38,997 nt of DNA from Acidobacteriaceae bacterium (GTDB taxonomy: Bacteria; Acidobacteriota; Terriglobia; Bryobacterales; Bryobacteraceae), in the NCBI GenBank assembly GCA_019244055.1, contig JAFATG010000042.1, positions 1 through 38,997 on the forward strand. The letters run 5' to 3'. A program made the position numbers and the translations under genes. Of the stretch, positions 1-10,700 are shown piece after piece. Below the pieces are notes generated by a model. It worked only from the letters and a program-made list of their open reading frames with translations. It made no database searches and was not told the DNA's origin. The stretch's first letter is position 1; every line of letters begins with the position of its first letter.

Positions 1-1
1 C

Positions 2-640
2 CTCATGATTTCGACCGATAAGGCGGTGAATCCCAGCAGCATCATGGGTGCAACGAAACGAATGGCCGAGTTGACACTGCAGCACCTCGCTTTGAGACAG
101 CCGGAACAGGGAAGCGGAACACGCTGCGCTTGCGTGCGTTTCGGCAACGTTATGGCCAGCAATGGGAGCGTTGTGCCGATCTTTTTGCGCCAGATTGCTG
201 CCGGTGGACCTGTAACAATTACGCATGAAGAGATGACCCGCTACTTCATGACGATTCCGTCGGCGGTCCAATTGGTTCTGCAAGCTACGGCGCTATGCTC
301 TAACGGGGAGATCTACATGCTCGACATGGGAGACCCGGTGAAGATTACGACCTTGGCCCGGCGGCTCATCGAAATGTCGGGATTGCGCCCGGACTACGAC
401 ATTCAGATTCGTTTCGTGGGCATCCGTCCTGGGGAGAAACTGCACGAACAACTGTGGAGTGATTCGGCCACGGTGAATGAGACCAGTTTTCCCAGCGTGC
501 TGCGGGTTGAGCCCTCGCCACCGCCTCTGAACTTCAAGTCACACTTGGCCATGCTGGAGGCTGCCGCTCTTTCCCGTAATGACGAGGGTGCACGGGAGAT
601 GATGTTGGACATGCCGATTAGCTGGAGGCCACGGTGTTGA
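2..640 (+). CDS. Nucleoside-diphosphate sugar epimerase/dehydratase, CapD/FlaA1 type (3' part)
   Basis: C-terminal part of a CapD/FlaA1-type protein that modifies UDP-sugars for surface polysaccharide synthesis. The reading frame is already open at the window edge, so the N-terminal membrane and NAD-binding Rossmann parts lie outside. The first visible residues, ISTDKAVNP followed by MGATKR, are the hallmark of the Polysacc_synt_2 family (PF02719). Also visible are [26 protein letters not shown] and [11 protein letters not shown], all typical of the substrate-binding half. The stop overlaps the start of the next gene by 7 bases, which suggests co-transcription. Family is clear; the exact sugar substrate cannot be read from this part. 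Confidence 0.9.
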   Translation, partial: LMISTDKAVNPSSIMGATKRMAELTLQHLALRQPEQGSGTRCACVRFGNVMASNGSVVPIFLRQIAAGGPVTITHEEMTRYFMTIPSAVQLVLQATALCSNGEIYMLDMGDPVKITTLARRLIEMSGLRPDYDIQIRFVGIRPGEKLHEQLWSDSATVNETSFPSVLRVEPSPPPLNFKSHLAMLEAAALSRNDEGAREMMLDMPISWRPRC

Positions 641-1293
641 ATCAGATTGCGCAGAGGCTCAGTGCGGTTCTGCTGCTGTTGATCTGCCCCCCTGCGCTTC
701 TGATGGCGGAACGGCCCAGCGCGATGCTTTACGCCGAGGGAAGCGTGACTATTAACGACACACCTGCGGCCAAGTCCACGGGCGTCTTCGATGGTGACCG
801 CATCAACACTGCTGCCGCTTCGGTGGTGTCAATCAATCGCAGCGGTTCTTCTCTGGTTGTCGATCCCAATTCCTCACTTGAATATCGAAATGATGGGTTC
901 ACCATCGAGAAAGGGATGGTCCGGGTCCGCACTTCTAAGGGCATGACAGCACACTGGGGTTCGCTTTCGGTAATTCCAAAGACTGGCCCCGTGTTGTTCG
1001 ACGTGAGTACTGACGGTACGACCGTGCTAGTAACCAGTCGTGAAGGATCGCTGACTCTTACTGACGGCATCGAAACAGCCACGGTGGAGCCAGGCTATAC
1101 AGCGAAAGTGAGCGTCGATTCACAGCAAGATCAGCAACAGGGGCCCAAGCCGGCCGCAACTACGCGGGGCGAACCGAGTAACCACAAGAAGCTGATCATC
1201 ATTCTCCTTGCCGCTGCGGGCGCTGCTGCTATTGCTTGTATTCTGGCATGTGGCGTCGGCGCCGCGGCGCCGGCCACGCCCACCACACCGTAG
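634..1293 (+). CDS. FecR-like exported protein with C-terminal membrane segment
   Basis: Predicted protein of 219 residues. Residues 1-25 form a signal peptide (hydrophobic [12 protein letters not shown] core). Residues about 30-160 are a beta-rich FecR-like region: [18 protein letters not shown], and a turn-rich series resembling FecR/LPS-assembly repeats. A Gln/Pro-rich linker follows, then one hydrophobic helix near 187-211 ([13 protein letters not shown]) and a short Ala/Pro/Thr tail. Start is GTG at 634, inside the end of the upstream gene. Acidobacteria carry many such FecR-domain proteins, often next to polysaccharide export genes. A role in envelope polysaccharide export or sensing is inference from the neighbour only. 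Confidence 0.7.
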   Translation: MLNQIAQRLSAVLLLLICPPALLMAERPSAMLYAEGSVTINDTPAAKSTGVFDGDRINTAAASVVSINRSGSSLVVDPNSSLEYRNDGFTIEKGMVRVRTSKGMTAHWGSLSVIPKTGPVLFDVSTDGTTVLVTSREGSLTLTDGIETATVEPGYTAKVSVDSQQDQQQGPKPAATTRGEPSNHKKLIIILLAAAGAAAIACILACGVGAAAPATPTTP

Positions 1294-1389
1294 CGGAGTT
1301 CCTATCACACCGCCTTCTCGATCGGTGCGCCAATAGAGCAGCACCTATGAGTAACTCGAGGGCGTTCCACCTCAGGAACTATTTGCGAT

Positions 1390-1405
1390 CTTCGGAATGC
1401 CGAAG
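1390..1405. terminator. Hairpin between convergent genes
   Basis: Perfect 6-bp stem CTTCGG with a 4-base loop AATG and CCGAAG, in the 134-base gap between the convergent FecR-like and LigD-type genes. There is no T-run on either side, so it is not a classical intrinsic terminator. It may act as a bidirectional mRNA end or may be chance. Confidence 0.3.
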
Positions 1406-1427
1406 TAGCTTCGTCAGAGTGGATGTT

Positions 1428-2750
1428 TCACGCCCGCTTGTTCTTCGCGGCTCGTTTCCGTGCATGCACAGTGCGCCAGTCGCGCGTCGGGTCATCGTCG
1501 GGTTCGGGTTGTTCATCTGCCGGGCGGAGCGCCTCTGGCACGTGGCGCAGATTCAGGCGAATGCGCGTCCAAGTTGACGATCTTCCGCGCATGGAATCCA
1601 CCAGGACATCATCCAGAGCCAGGTATTCGGTCGCCTCCGGATGGCGGGCCTTCCATTTTTCGAGACCCGCCAAAGCGGCCTGTTTGTCCGGCGAGTTGGC
1701 GATAACTATGAGCGGCATTTGCCTGCGCGGCTGCTTGGTGGCCGTTTTTGCACGCGAAGGGGTGACCCGTTTCCCCTCCCGTTCGGTCTTGCGGAAGTGT
1801 GGTGGCCAAGGCGCATCTCCCAGACCTGCTGCCTCGTCACGATCCGCCAGATCGAGCAATTTCTCGAGCGAACCGGATGCGGTATCCATCCCCGAGTGCG
1901 GATCGCCCCTTTCCGCGAACCGCTTTGGGACAGTAAACACGGTAAACTCGGCAGGGTCGCTGTACGCAACTTCTTCCCATTCGAGCGGGGTTGAAACGCG
2001 AGCATCCGGCAGCGGACGTACTGAGTACGCCGAGCAAGTGGTGCGATCCTTCGCGTTCTGGTTATAGTCGAGGAAGACGCCATGGCGCTCCTCTTTCCAC
2101 CATTTGGACGTTGCTAGCGCAGGTAGGCGCTTTTCGATCGCACGCGACAGGGCGAGAGCCGCGCGGCGTACCTCCGTGAATGTCCAGCGCGGTTCAATTC
2201 GAACGTTTACGTGCATGCCCCGTGACCCGCTGGTCTTCGGCCACCCGCGAAGCCGGACTTCTTCGAGAAACGCCTTCACCTCCAGCGCAACCTTGCACAC
2301 GTCTTGCCAACTGACTCCAGGGCCCGGATCGAGATCGACGCGCAGCTCGTCAGGGCGTTCCAGATTGCCCGACCGGACCGGATGCGGGTGCAGTTCGATG
2401 CAGCCTAGGTTCACGATCCAAATGAGGCCGGCCGCATCATCAACGACGATTTCCTCCGCGGTGCGCCCCGAGGGGAACGACAGAGTTACCGTCCGCAGCC
2501 ACTCGGGCGTGTCGGTCGGTGCACGCTTCTGGTAGAAGGCCTCCTGCTCGGCCCCGTTTACAAAGCGCTTGAGAACTAGGGGTCGATCGCGAATTCCGTT
2601 GAGTGCCGCGGGCGCAATCGAGAGGTAATAGCGAACGATATCGAGTTTTGATAGCTGAACCTGCTTCGAGTAATAGAGCTTGCGGGGATGCGTAATACGA
2701 ACCTCGCGGCCCTCGATCAACAGCGCGTCTGCGGCTTGGTCTTTTCCCAC
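1428..2750 (-). CDS. LigD-type primase-polymerase domain protein (stand-alone)
   Basis: Archaeo-eukaryotic primase-like polymerase of the LigD PolDom family (PF21686/COG3285), which fills gaps during non-homologous end joining. Visible motifs in order: THPRKLYY near the N-terminus, the metal-binding DLDPGPG, then SGSRGMHVNV, and CSAYSVRPLP followed by ARVSTPLEWEEV. These cover the usual PolDom of about 300 residues. The extra 120 C-terminal residues are charged and not recognised; a ligase and a 3'-phosphoesterase domain are absent. Start is GTG at 2750 without a clear ribosome site, so the exact start is uncertain. No Ku gene is in the window. Domain call is secure; the in vivo repair role is inferred from family. 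Confidence 0.9.
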   Translation of the reverse strand: MGKDQAADALLIEGREVRITHPRKLYYSKQVQLSKLDIVRYYLSIAPAALNGIRDRPLVLKRFVNGAEQEAFYQKRAPTDTPEWLRTVTLSFPSGRTAEEIVVDDAAGLIWIVNLGCIELHPHPVRSGNLERPDELRVDLDPGPGVSWQDVCKVALEVKAFLEEVRLRGWPKTSGSRGMHVNVRIEPRWTFTEVRRAALALSRAIEKRLPALATSKWWKEERHGVFLDYNQNAKDRTTCSAYSVRPLPDARVSTPLEWEEVAYSDPAEFTVFTVPKRFAERGDPHSGMDTASGSLEKLLDLADRDEAAGLGDAPWPPHFRKTEREGKRVTPSRAKTATKQPRRQMPLIVIANSPDKQAALAGLEKWKARHPEATEYLALDDVLVDSMRGRSSTWTRIRLNLRHVPEALRPADEQPEPDDDPTRDWRTVHARKRAAKNKRA

Positions 2751-2853
2751 AATCGATAGGCTACACCGCGACTCCTATCGCCCTATATTGCGAATAACCG
2801 CTACGCCCCACCCTATGATGATCGTGATGGACCAGGCAAAACGCATCAGAATC

Positions 2854-5085
2854 TCACTTCCCTCCCAGCCTGCCGCGAAGGACAATAATGGAAGCTTTCG
2901 GCAAGTTGTACAGCGTCTCAGGACCATCAGCCTCCACGGTTGACCTGGATGGCGGCCCATCGGGTGAGGCATGGCGTCGACTACGGACGCGCCGCCCGGG
3001 TTGTTTTACTGCGGACTCACTCTGTGCAGCGACATCAGGATGCCATTCGTATTCGGCGGCGCCAAAAACTACCTGATCAACGGAGCCGGACAAAGTGCGT
3101 TCCTGTTTTGTTGCCGAATCCGCGAACGTTAGTTGCACAGAGTGAGCGTTATCTCGATCCTTGTTGACCAGCATGACCGACCATTGGCCGTCGGGCCTCT
3201 CAACGGGGTAGGCGGTGACCAAGACGTTTCCTTGTTCATCTTTGACATCGCTCATCGCTTTGAAAAGCTTGTGAGTTGCATCTAGCGGCTGCACCCATTC
3301 TTTGGTGATCACCTGCGTAGCCAGGTATTGCGGGGGATAGCTCGAGACGTGCTTCGAGCTATCGATTTGCAGGAACCCTCCGTCGTTGTTTCCCGGTTCT
3401 GAGGCGATGTAGTGGAAATAGTAAGTACCGCCCGCACCGGCGGTCATCATCGAACCGACGTAATCGGCTAACCACAGCGCTCGTTTGATTGTGTTCGCGC
3501 CGCCATCTTCCAGGTCGTTTCCCTCGGTCATAAACAAGGGGATGTTCGGCGGCAATCCGTTGTCTTTCCAGGCCTGAACGAGGTGATTGACGTAGTCGGG
3601 TTCCCAGTAGAGCGAACTCCAATCCGCACACTTTTTCCCTTCGCCGCCTCCGGCTCCGCAAGGGTAGTGTTCGAAGGAGAAGAATGTGAAGTCCTGCAGG
3701 CGATTGCGCGCTTTCAGGTAATCGACAAACCGGCCCAGGAAAGAAACTCTGCCGTTTGCATCGGCCCAGGAATCGACGTCACCAGGCGTCCCCTCAAACG
3801 AAGGCCCACCCAGCGGGGCATTAGGAACGAGTTTGTGAATTGCCTTCGCGAACTGAATGTAAAGGGTCGCGTAATCTTCTGGAAGTACGCGCTGTCCATC
3901 GGGCTCCTCTCCCATCTCAATCCAGGAAATCGGGTATTTGCGCTTGTAGAGATACGCGATCTCGTTGGCTGCATCTTCCGGATTGTTGTAGAGGATCGCA
4001 ATCGGAATCATGGCGGGAAGACCACGAGTGATACCGCAGTTGAAGAAAAAATCGAACCCAATCTGGTCGCCCCGGCCGTAGTCGAGATTAGCGGCCGAAT
4101 GCCAGGGATCAACCGACGACGGCCAAGTAATTGTTTGCTGGCGGCTCGGAACATGCTTGACTACGTCAGTGAATTGACCGTCAACTGACATCGTTCCCAC
4201 ATAGAGTTCATTGATGGCGTAACCCATACAGTTCCGCTTGTCCTGCGCCCCATGGGTATCGCATGTATTAGAAGACTGCGTCATCCAGATCCGCAAGTAT
4301 CGAACGGGAATTTTCCAGTTCATAAACTTCAGGGTTGGTGTTCCACCTTTGCCGTTCAAGACGGTACCCCTCGGGAAGGTCTGCCAAGCACCCTTGTTGA
4401 TACCTTCGTAGAAGGGCTCCATTTCGCCTGTCCAGAACTGGACGTAGTAATGAGTTGCGTAAGGATTCGCCCAATCGATCCTGATTGAGTTCACATCCAC
4501 CTTCGATCCGAGATCGATCATGATCCACTGCGGATGCAAAGAGTCCTCGTCACCGGTATACGCTTTGCTCAAATACGGATTGCTTTTCCAGTACGATTTG
4601 GTGTCGCCGTCAGTGAGACGCGACCAACCGTTACCGTCGCCTAGCGTCGCTCCGCGATGGGGTAGAGGGTACGCCCAGGAATGCAGGATTCTCTCGGCAG
4701 TTGGTTCGGCACTTCCTATGAAATAGCCCTCCTGCTTTGCGGCATTGCTCCAGGTACCGTGGGAGTTCCAGTGCCAGGCTTCAATCATCAGCTCAGTGTT
4801 TTGCCGGTACGTCACAGTTTGCCATCCGGCGCCGAGTACTTCCTCGAGAACGGGATCGGTGAGGAGCAGTTCGGTGTGCCGCTCGTTATCTTCCTTGGAA
4901 GGGCCGCCGCGTAATCGATCGATCGCTCCGCCTAATGCCCGGGGCGGACTGAAGGAATTAACCACGTGAGATGGGTTCGCATCGACGATAACTTTGTTCT
5001 GCGCCTTCGCGGTGTGCGCGAGCGAAAACAGAAGCGAGACCGTTAAGACGCCGTGAAGAGTCGGACGATTCAGGATGGCCGGCAT
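2854..5085 (-). CDS. Secreted glycosidase-like protein with discoidin domain
   Basis: Predicted protein of 743 residues with a signal peptide (residues 1-28, ending AHTAKAQ). A discoidin/F5-8 type C-like region (about 150-270: LTDGDTKSYWKS, WIMIDLGSKVDVNSIRIDW) should bind carbohydrate. Residues about 340-620 look like a clan GH-A TIM barrel: SWIEMGEEPDG carries a candidate acid/base Glu and LFMTEGNDLEDGG a candidate nucleophile Glu. The C-terminal 120 residues look like a beta-sandwich ending in a charged, low-complexity stretch. The glycosidase family number cannot be assigned by eye. It lies 13 bases downstream of the GH3 gene, so the two are probably co-transcribed and may act on the same plant or microbial glycan. 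Confidence 0.7.
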   Translation of the reverse strand: MPAILNRPTLHGVLTVSLLFSLAHTAKAQNKVIVDANPSHVVNSFSPPRALGGAIDRLRGGPSKEDNERHTELLLTDPVLEEVLGAGWQTVTYRQNTELMIEAWHWNSHGTWSNAAKQEGYFIGSAEPTAERILHSWAYPLPHRGATLGDGNGWSRLTDGDTKSYWKSNPYLSKAYTGDEDSLHPQWIMIDLGSKVDVNSIRIDWANPYATHYYVQFWTGEMEPFYEGINKGAWQTFPRGTVLNGKGGTPTLKFMNWKIPVRYLRIWMTQSSNTCDTHGAQDKRNCMGYAINELYVGTMSVDGQFTDVVKHVPSRQQTITWPSSVDPWHSAANLDYGRGDQIGFDFFFNCGITRGLPAMIPIAILYNNPEDAANEIAYLYKRKYPISWIEMGEEPDGQRVLPEDYATLYIQFAKAIHKLVPNAPLGGPSFEGTPGDVDSWADANGRVSFLGRFVDYLKARNRLQDFTFFSFEHYPCGAGGGEGKKCADWSSLYWEPDYVNHLVQAWKDNGLPPNIPLFMTEGNDLEDGGANTIKRALWLADYVGSMMTAGAGGTYYFHYIASEPGNNDGGFLQIDSSKHVSSYPPQYLATQVITKEWVQPLDATHKLFKAMSDVKDEQGNVLVTAYPVERPDGQWSVMLVNKDRDNAHSVQLTFADSATKQERTLSGSVDQVVFGAAEYEWHPDVAAQSESAVKQPGRRVRSRRHASPDGPPSRSTVEADGPETLYNLPKASIIVLRGRLGGK

Positions 5086-5098
5086 GATCGCGTTCTCT

Positions 5099-7477
5099 TT
5101 ACTCGCTGATTTCCAGTATTCCTTTCAGCGGCAAGTCCTCGGAGGAGCGCCCGACCATGATTTCGACGTCGCCCGGAACCACACGCCAGCGCATATCGCG
5201 ATCAAGTAATTGTTGGTCTTCAGGAGACAGCGTAAGCGTGACTTGTTTCGTCTCGCCGGGTTGCAATTCCACCCGTTCGAATCCCCGCAACTGCTTGACC
5301 GGCGCGGCGACAGGCCCGGTCATGCGATGCACGTAGAGTTGTACCGTTTCCACTCCGGCACGCTCCCCAGTGTTCTTGACGTTGATGCTGATTCGGGCCG
5401 TTCCTCCGGTGCGGACCTGCGGTGGCTCGATATGAAGATTGCTGTATTGATAGCTGCTATAACTCAAGCCGTAGCCGAAGGGATAAAGAGGCGTCGCGGG
5501 CATATCGGCGTATGATCTCTTCTCCTGATTGATCCAGTACCCTTTTCCCGGCATGTAGTTGTAATAGGCCGGCAGTTGGCCCACATGCCGCGGAATTGTG
5601 ATCGCTAGGCGGCCGCTCGGGTTGAAGTCTCCGAAAAGCACATCGGCGACCGCGTCCCCGCCGCGCTCCCCAGGATGCCATGCTTCGATAATTGCCGGAA
5701 TGTGCTCGGCTGTCCAACGTGTGGAAAGCGGGCGGCCATTCACCAGGACAACGACGGTCGGTGTGCCCGTTTCCGAAACTGCCTTAATCAGGTCTTCTTG
5801 CACGCCCGTAAGATCCAGACTTGCGACATCGTGGCCCTCGCCATCAGTGGCATGCTCCTTTTCGTTGCCTTCATAACTGCCTTCGTTTTCACCCACCACT
5901 ACGATCGCGACGTCGGCACCCTTCGCTGCCCGAATGGCCTCAGAGAAGCCTCGCTTGTCGTTGTCGAGAACGCCGCATCCCTTGACCGTGACAACCTTCG
6001 TCTCGGCACTAACCTTCGCGTGGATTCCCTCGGCGATTGTGACAACATGCTGAAGCACTTGGTGAGGTGAATAGTCGCCTACTTGATTCATCGCGTTGTC
6101 TGCGTTGGGACCGATGATCGCTATGGATCCGAGGTTCTTCTTTATCGGAAGGAGATTATTGTCATTCTTTAGGAGGACAATTCCTTCCCGCCCGGCCCTC
6201 AACACGAGCTCCTGATTTACCCTGGAGTGTACCGTTTCGACGGCGTGCTCCACCTCAACGTAGGGCTTCTCGAAGAGGCCCAGCCGAAACTTTAAGTCCA
6301 AAACTCTTCCGACCGCGCGGTCGACGAGCGAGATTGGAACACGTCCTTCCTCAAGGTTCTCAATGAGTGGCCCCATGTAAGCGGGTTCATAGGTGATGTC
6401 CACATCGACGCCTGCTTTCAATGCCAAAGCGCCCGCTTCTTTCTGTGTGCGGACTAGGTTTTCGTAAACCAAGGTTCCGAACCCGCCTCCTTCACTGACC
6501 ACTACTCCTCGAAAGCCGAGTTCCTGGCGCAGAACATCATTGGTCCACTTCTCTGATGCATGAGCCGGAACGTCCTCGATATCGGGATATCCCGCCATAA
6601 CTCCCAATGCGCCGGCTTTGCTGATTCCAGCCATCCACGGAAGCAAATAATTTTCACGTAACGAGCGTTCAGATACTCGCACCCCACCTCGCTCCAGTCC
6701 ACTTTCCGGCTCGCTCTGCGTCGGAAAGTCAGTCAGCAGGGCCACGGCTTTATCGGGTGCCGCGATATCGGTTCCCTGCACGGCGTGAACGATATCCTCT
6801 ATGATCCGGGAATAAAGATAGGGGTCTTCCGTGTACGCTTCTTCGTTCCTGCCCATCCGGGGATCCCGGTCCAGTTCCGATACTAGAGTCGAGAGCACAT
6901 GGATGCCGACGGCTCGGGCCTCCGCCGCGGCCGCCGAGTACAGGGCTCGCACCAATTCGCGATCAAAGCTGCTGCCGATTGCGAGGCCTTCGGGAAAGAC
7001 AGTAGCTCCCGAGAACATCGCACCATGCGTGCCTTCTTCATCTTCAAGAAGAGGGATTTTCAAACGCGTCTGCGTCAAGGCAATCTTTTGCAGTTCGTTG
7101 AAGTATTCTGCCTGCTGGCGCGGACCTTCGTGCAGGATTTCGTTCGCAAGCGTAAAGAATCCGCAGCCCGGACCGATCTCCTGGGTGTAGGTTCCCGCTG
7201 CGAATCTGCGGCAGGCCGCGAGTTTAGACGGAATGTCCTTTCCCAACTCGCTCACGTACACACATGGCAGGTTCAACTGGCCCACCTTCTCTTTCAGAGT
7301 CATGCGGCTCATCAAATCATCGATCCGCACCTCGATTGGTAGTTTCGGATCCTGGTATGGCAGCGTCTTGTTTCCGTTCTTGCCAAGCAGTAAGGTCGAA
7401 ACAAGCAGTGCGACAGCGAGCAAAGGCAGGGGGACTCTTATGTGAACGAAAGCAGCGCATTTTCTGTTTAAGGTCAA
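5099..7477 (-). CDS. Glycoside hydrolase family 3 (beta-glucosidase-like), exported
   Basis: GH3 enzyme of 792 residues, a usual length for BglX-like proteins. Order: N-terminal hydrophobic export segment (PLPLLAVALLVSTLLL), GH3 N-terminal TIM barrel (MSRMTLKEKVGQLN, EARAVGIHVLSTLVSELDRDPRMGRNEE split across two blocks), GH3 C-terminal domain (LLKNDNNLLPIKK, GPNADN, EAWHPGERGGDAVADVLFGD) and a fibronectin III-like C-terminal domain (VKNTGERAGVETVQLYV). Oddity: the nucleophile position, normally Asp in VxSD, reads VVSEGGG, with Glu329. Start is taken as TTG at 7477; no strong ribosome site is seen. First gene of a likely two-gene operon with the discoidin glycosidase. Substrate is not determinable. 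Confidence 0.92.
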   Translation of the reverse strand: MTLNRKCAAFVHIRVPLPLLAVALLVSTLLLGKNGNKTLPYQDPKLPIEVRIDDLMSRMTLKEKVGQLNLPCVYVSELGKDIPSKLAACRRFAAGTYTQEIGPGCGFFTLANEILHEGPRQQAEYFNELQKIALTQTRLKIPLLEDEEGTHGAMFSGATVFPEGLAIGSSFDRELVRALYSAAAAEARAVGIHVLSTLVSELDRDPRMGRNEEAYTEDPYLYSRIIEDIVHAVQGTDIAAPDKAVALLTDFPTQSEPESGLERGGVRVSERSLRENYLLPWMAGISKAGALGVMAGYPDIEDVPAHASEKWTNDVLRQELGFRGVVVSEGGGFGTLVYENLVRTQKEAGALALKAGVDVDITYEPAYMGPLIENLEEGRVPISLVDRAVGRVLDLKFRLGLFEKPYVEVEHAVETVHSRVNQELVLRAGREGIVLLKNDNNLLPIKKNLGSIAIIGPNADNAMNQVGDYSPHQVLQHVVTIAEGIHAKVSAETKVVTVKGCGVLDNDKRGFSEAIRAAKGADVAIVVVGENEGSYEGNEKEHATDGEGHDVASLDLTGVQEDLIKAVSETGTPTVVVLVNGRPLSTRWTAEHIPAIIEAWHPGERGGDAVADVLFGDFNPSGRLAITIPRHVGQLPAYYNYMPGKGYWINQEKRSYADMPATPLYPFGYGLSYSSYQYSNLHIEPPQVRTGGTARISINVKNTGERAGVETVQLYVHRMTGPVAAPVKQLRGFERVELQPGETKQVTLTLSPEDQQLLDRDMRWRVVPGDVEIMVGRSSEDLPLKGILEISE

Positions 7478-7776
7478 GGATTGGAATCGCTTTCAGAAGG
7501 ATTTGAACACGAAGATCGTATCAAGCGTTTGTGTAAATGCAAAACAACGGGCTTCGTTGAATCACGGTCGTCCACGAGTTGTGCTCGTTCCGATCGCCAG
7601 GTCCGTTACGTCTCCAGAAAATTGGCAAATAATTAGCGAATTTGTGGTGGCCGGAAGCTCAATGCGAACGGACTTCCTGCGAAATCTTCGAGTAGGGCGA
7701 CGCGGCGTCTTGCCGGTCATGATGAAATGCAAGTAAGCCTAGCAGGCTGATCGACGTTTATCTGACCAGGGGAGTT
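7478..7776. promoter_or_regulatory. Divergent intergenic region
   Basis: A gap of 299 bases between the divergent GH3 and giant kinase genes. It must hold promoters for both, but no convincing -35/-10 pair could be picked by eye. A short perfect inverted repeat, AGCCT-AGC-AGGCT at 7736-7748, sits about 30-40 bases before the kinase start and could be an operator. A purine-rich AGGGGAG at 7768-7774 is the likely ribosome site for the kinase. Confidence 0.4.
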
Positions 7777-10700
7777 TTGCCGTCCGTGTCCTCCAAGAAG
7801 GTTAAGAACCGCTATCAGCTCAAAGAGAGGCTCGGTACGGGCGGGATGGGCATCGTATACCGTGCGCGCGATGTTGTCATCAATGCGGATGTCGCGCTGA
7901 AAACATTGACAGATATTACTGATCCAGTCGCCTTGCGCATGTTTCGGGAGGAATGCGACAAACTGGCGAAGATCGTTCACCCCAATGTAGTGGAAATCCG
8001 CGACGTCGGCGAGATCGAGGAAGGCGGCGCACGAAAGCCTTACCTGGTGATGCCTTTTCTTCGCGGCAAAACGCTCGACAGCCTCATCGTAGATTCCCCC
8101 GGCGGGCTCCCTCTGGAGCGTGCCCTCGAAATCTTGATTCAAGCCTCGCGAGGACTCCAGGCTACTCACGAGGCAGGTCTCATTCACCGCGATATTAAGC
8201 CCAGCAACATCTTTGTTCTCGAAGACGATTCCGTCAAACTGATCGACTTCGGCGTGGCTCACTATGCCGAAGGCCTGTTGACCGCTACCCGCAAAGGCAC
8301 GCTGATGTACATGGCCCCTGAGCAGGTGATGATGCGCGGCACCTCCCCGCTATCGGATATTTTTTCCTTGGGCGTGGTCGGTTATGAGACCCTCACCGGC
8401 CGCAGGCCTTTCAAAGCGAGAACGGAAAAGGAACTGATTGACGGCATCGTCCATCGCAATCCCCCTCCCGCCTCCCGCTTCAATTCGCAGCTCAATTCTG
8501 CCGTCGACCAGACTCTTCAGAAGGCGCTCGCTAAGCTTCCGGAGCACCGCTTTCGATCGGCGCGCGAGTTTGGCGACACGCTTCGTAAGGCGGCCCTCAA
8601 CCAGCCGATCGGTATTTTCGATCCAGCTCGAATCGACGCGCGTATTGAGCAGGCGCGCGGCGCCATTGCACGCGGCGATCTGGAGCTAGCAGGTGACATT
8701 CTCAATCAGCTCGAATTACAGGGCTGGCTGGATGAGCGGATTTCAGAGGTCAAGCAGAGTTTTGAGCGTCTCCGCGACCAACGAACGCTTTCTTCATTGT
8801 TGGCCAGCGCACGACTACGAATTGAGGCACAGGAATACACACTTGCCGCTAAGAAAGTCGAAGAAGCCTTGCGATTGGACCCGCAAAACGCCGAAGCGGA
8901 AGCGCTGCGCCAGGAAATCGATCACTACCGCGCCGAATGCGATGTCGCAGAGCGCCTGGCAACAGCGCGACGGTTCGCCGGGAATCGCGAGTTTTGCGAT
9001 GCAAAGGAAGCAGTTGAGCAAGCGCTGGAAATTTGGCCGAACGAGCCTGCCGCGCTTGAGCTCCGCTCCAGTATCCAGCGAGGCGAGCAGGAGTACAGCG
9101 CGGTTCTGAGTGAAAAGCAGCGCGCGGTGCGGCGGGCCGAGCAGGCGATGAATGATTGCGATCCGGCAAGAGCATGGGAAGCGATTCAGCACGCCCTCGA
9201 CCTGGACCGCCAAGCGCCCGAACCAGGTAATGCTACGTCGGATCTGCTAAACCTTTCCAATCGGATTCTTGCTGCCTCGCAAGATGCGCAGCGGTCCCTC
9301 GAACGCGCTCGCGAATTGTGTCGAGTAGGCGAGTTGAATGGCGCTTTAACTTGCTGTGACGAGGCCTTAGCCCGTTTACCGGAACACGCTGATCTCCGTG
9401 CGTTGAAGCTTGATATCCAGGAGGCACAGCAGGAGCATGTTGCCCATCTGATCGCTGCAACCGAGAGGGAGATCGAGGCGCAACCAAATCTGGATCGCCG
9501 TATCGACCTTCTTAAAGCGGCATCCGAGCGTTTTCCTCAGGTTGAACATTTCGCCTCCAGTTATCGTGCGGCGTGCGAAAAGCGCGATTTTGCCGAATCT
9601 CTTGCTATTAAGGCGCGCACTGCGGAACGGGAACACTGCCTGGCCGATGCGCTCGAGGAATGGAACCGTGTTCGCTCGGTTCATCCTGATTATCCAGGTC
9701 TCGACGCTGAGATAGGGCGACTTAGACAGAGTAAGAAACTTCAAGCCGATTATGAAGGCCACGAGGATCTCCTGTGCCAGATTAGAACTGCAATTGCCGC
9801 GTGTGAATTTGCTGGCGCGCTTCATCTCATTCAAGCCGCAGCGCCCGGATTCGAAGGCGATTCGGAACTCGCGGAGTTACGTGCGGCAGCCGACGATGGC
9901 ATCGAATGTGAGAGGCGCACGGGACATCTTCTGGAAAGTGCAGCGCAATTGGCGAAGGATGGCTGCTATGACGAGGCGTTGAGCAATCTCGATGAAGCAT
10001 GCGCCCAAAATGTTCGCGCGAGGGAGATTGCTGCAGCGCGCCATCACGTCCTGGTGGAACAGGCCCGTTCTCTTTTCGACACAGACTGGCGCGGCGCTGA
10101 AGCGCTCTTGAAGCGGGCGCTCGAGCTCGCACCTGGAAGGGACACTGTCTACAAACTGCTCGAAATGGTTGAGGATCGAAGCCGCCGCGAGCGCATCACT
10201 GAAGCTACGGATCGCATACGCCAGCTCGAGACAACTCACGATTTTGATGGCGCTCTGCGCGCCGCTGAGCAAGCTCTGGCGGAAAACCCCGGGGATCCTG
10301 AGCTTGCGCAGACAGCGGCACGTTTAAGACAGCGTGGAGATCGACTTCAACAAGCGGGCCAACCGTCTCCTACGCCAGACACCAGCCCCGGCCGCGTATT
10401 TCTGCACGCCGCCTGGGAAAAAGCATCGGCTATGGCGCACCGCTCTTGGGGCAACTCCGGTGCTGCTCGCCAACGACTGATGGCTTCCTCCCCCACACGG
10501 GATGAAAGCACTGGCGGCGGTATCGCCTTCGCCGAAAAGACGACTTCCAACGCAGGCACGCCTTCGACGCCGCATCCGGAAATCCGGCCCTCATTCTTCG
10601 GCCTCGCGCGGCCGCCTCGCATAAAAGGCGTTCTCCTCGCTTTCATCGGAGGTACTGTTGGGCTCGCCATCCTCCTCGCTTTGATGCTTCCGCGCCGCAA

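Noticed and set aside
3583-4188. 201-codon open frame on the plus strand opposite the discoidin glycosidase
   Set aside because: Lies within a well-supported secreted enzyme; no recognisable protein features.
7503-7736. Possible small gene in the GH3/kinase gap
   Set aside because: TTG start with a poorly spaced ribosome site and a translation without any recognisable features; more likely regulatory DNA.
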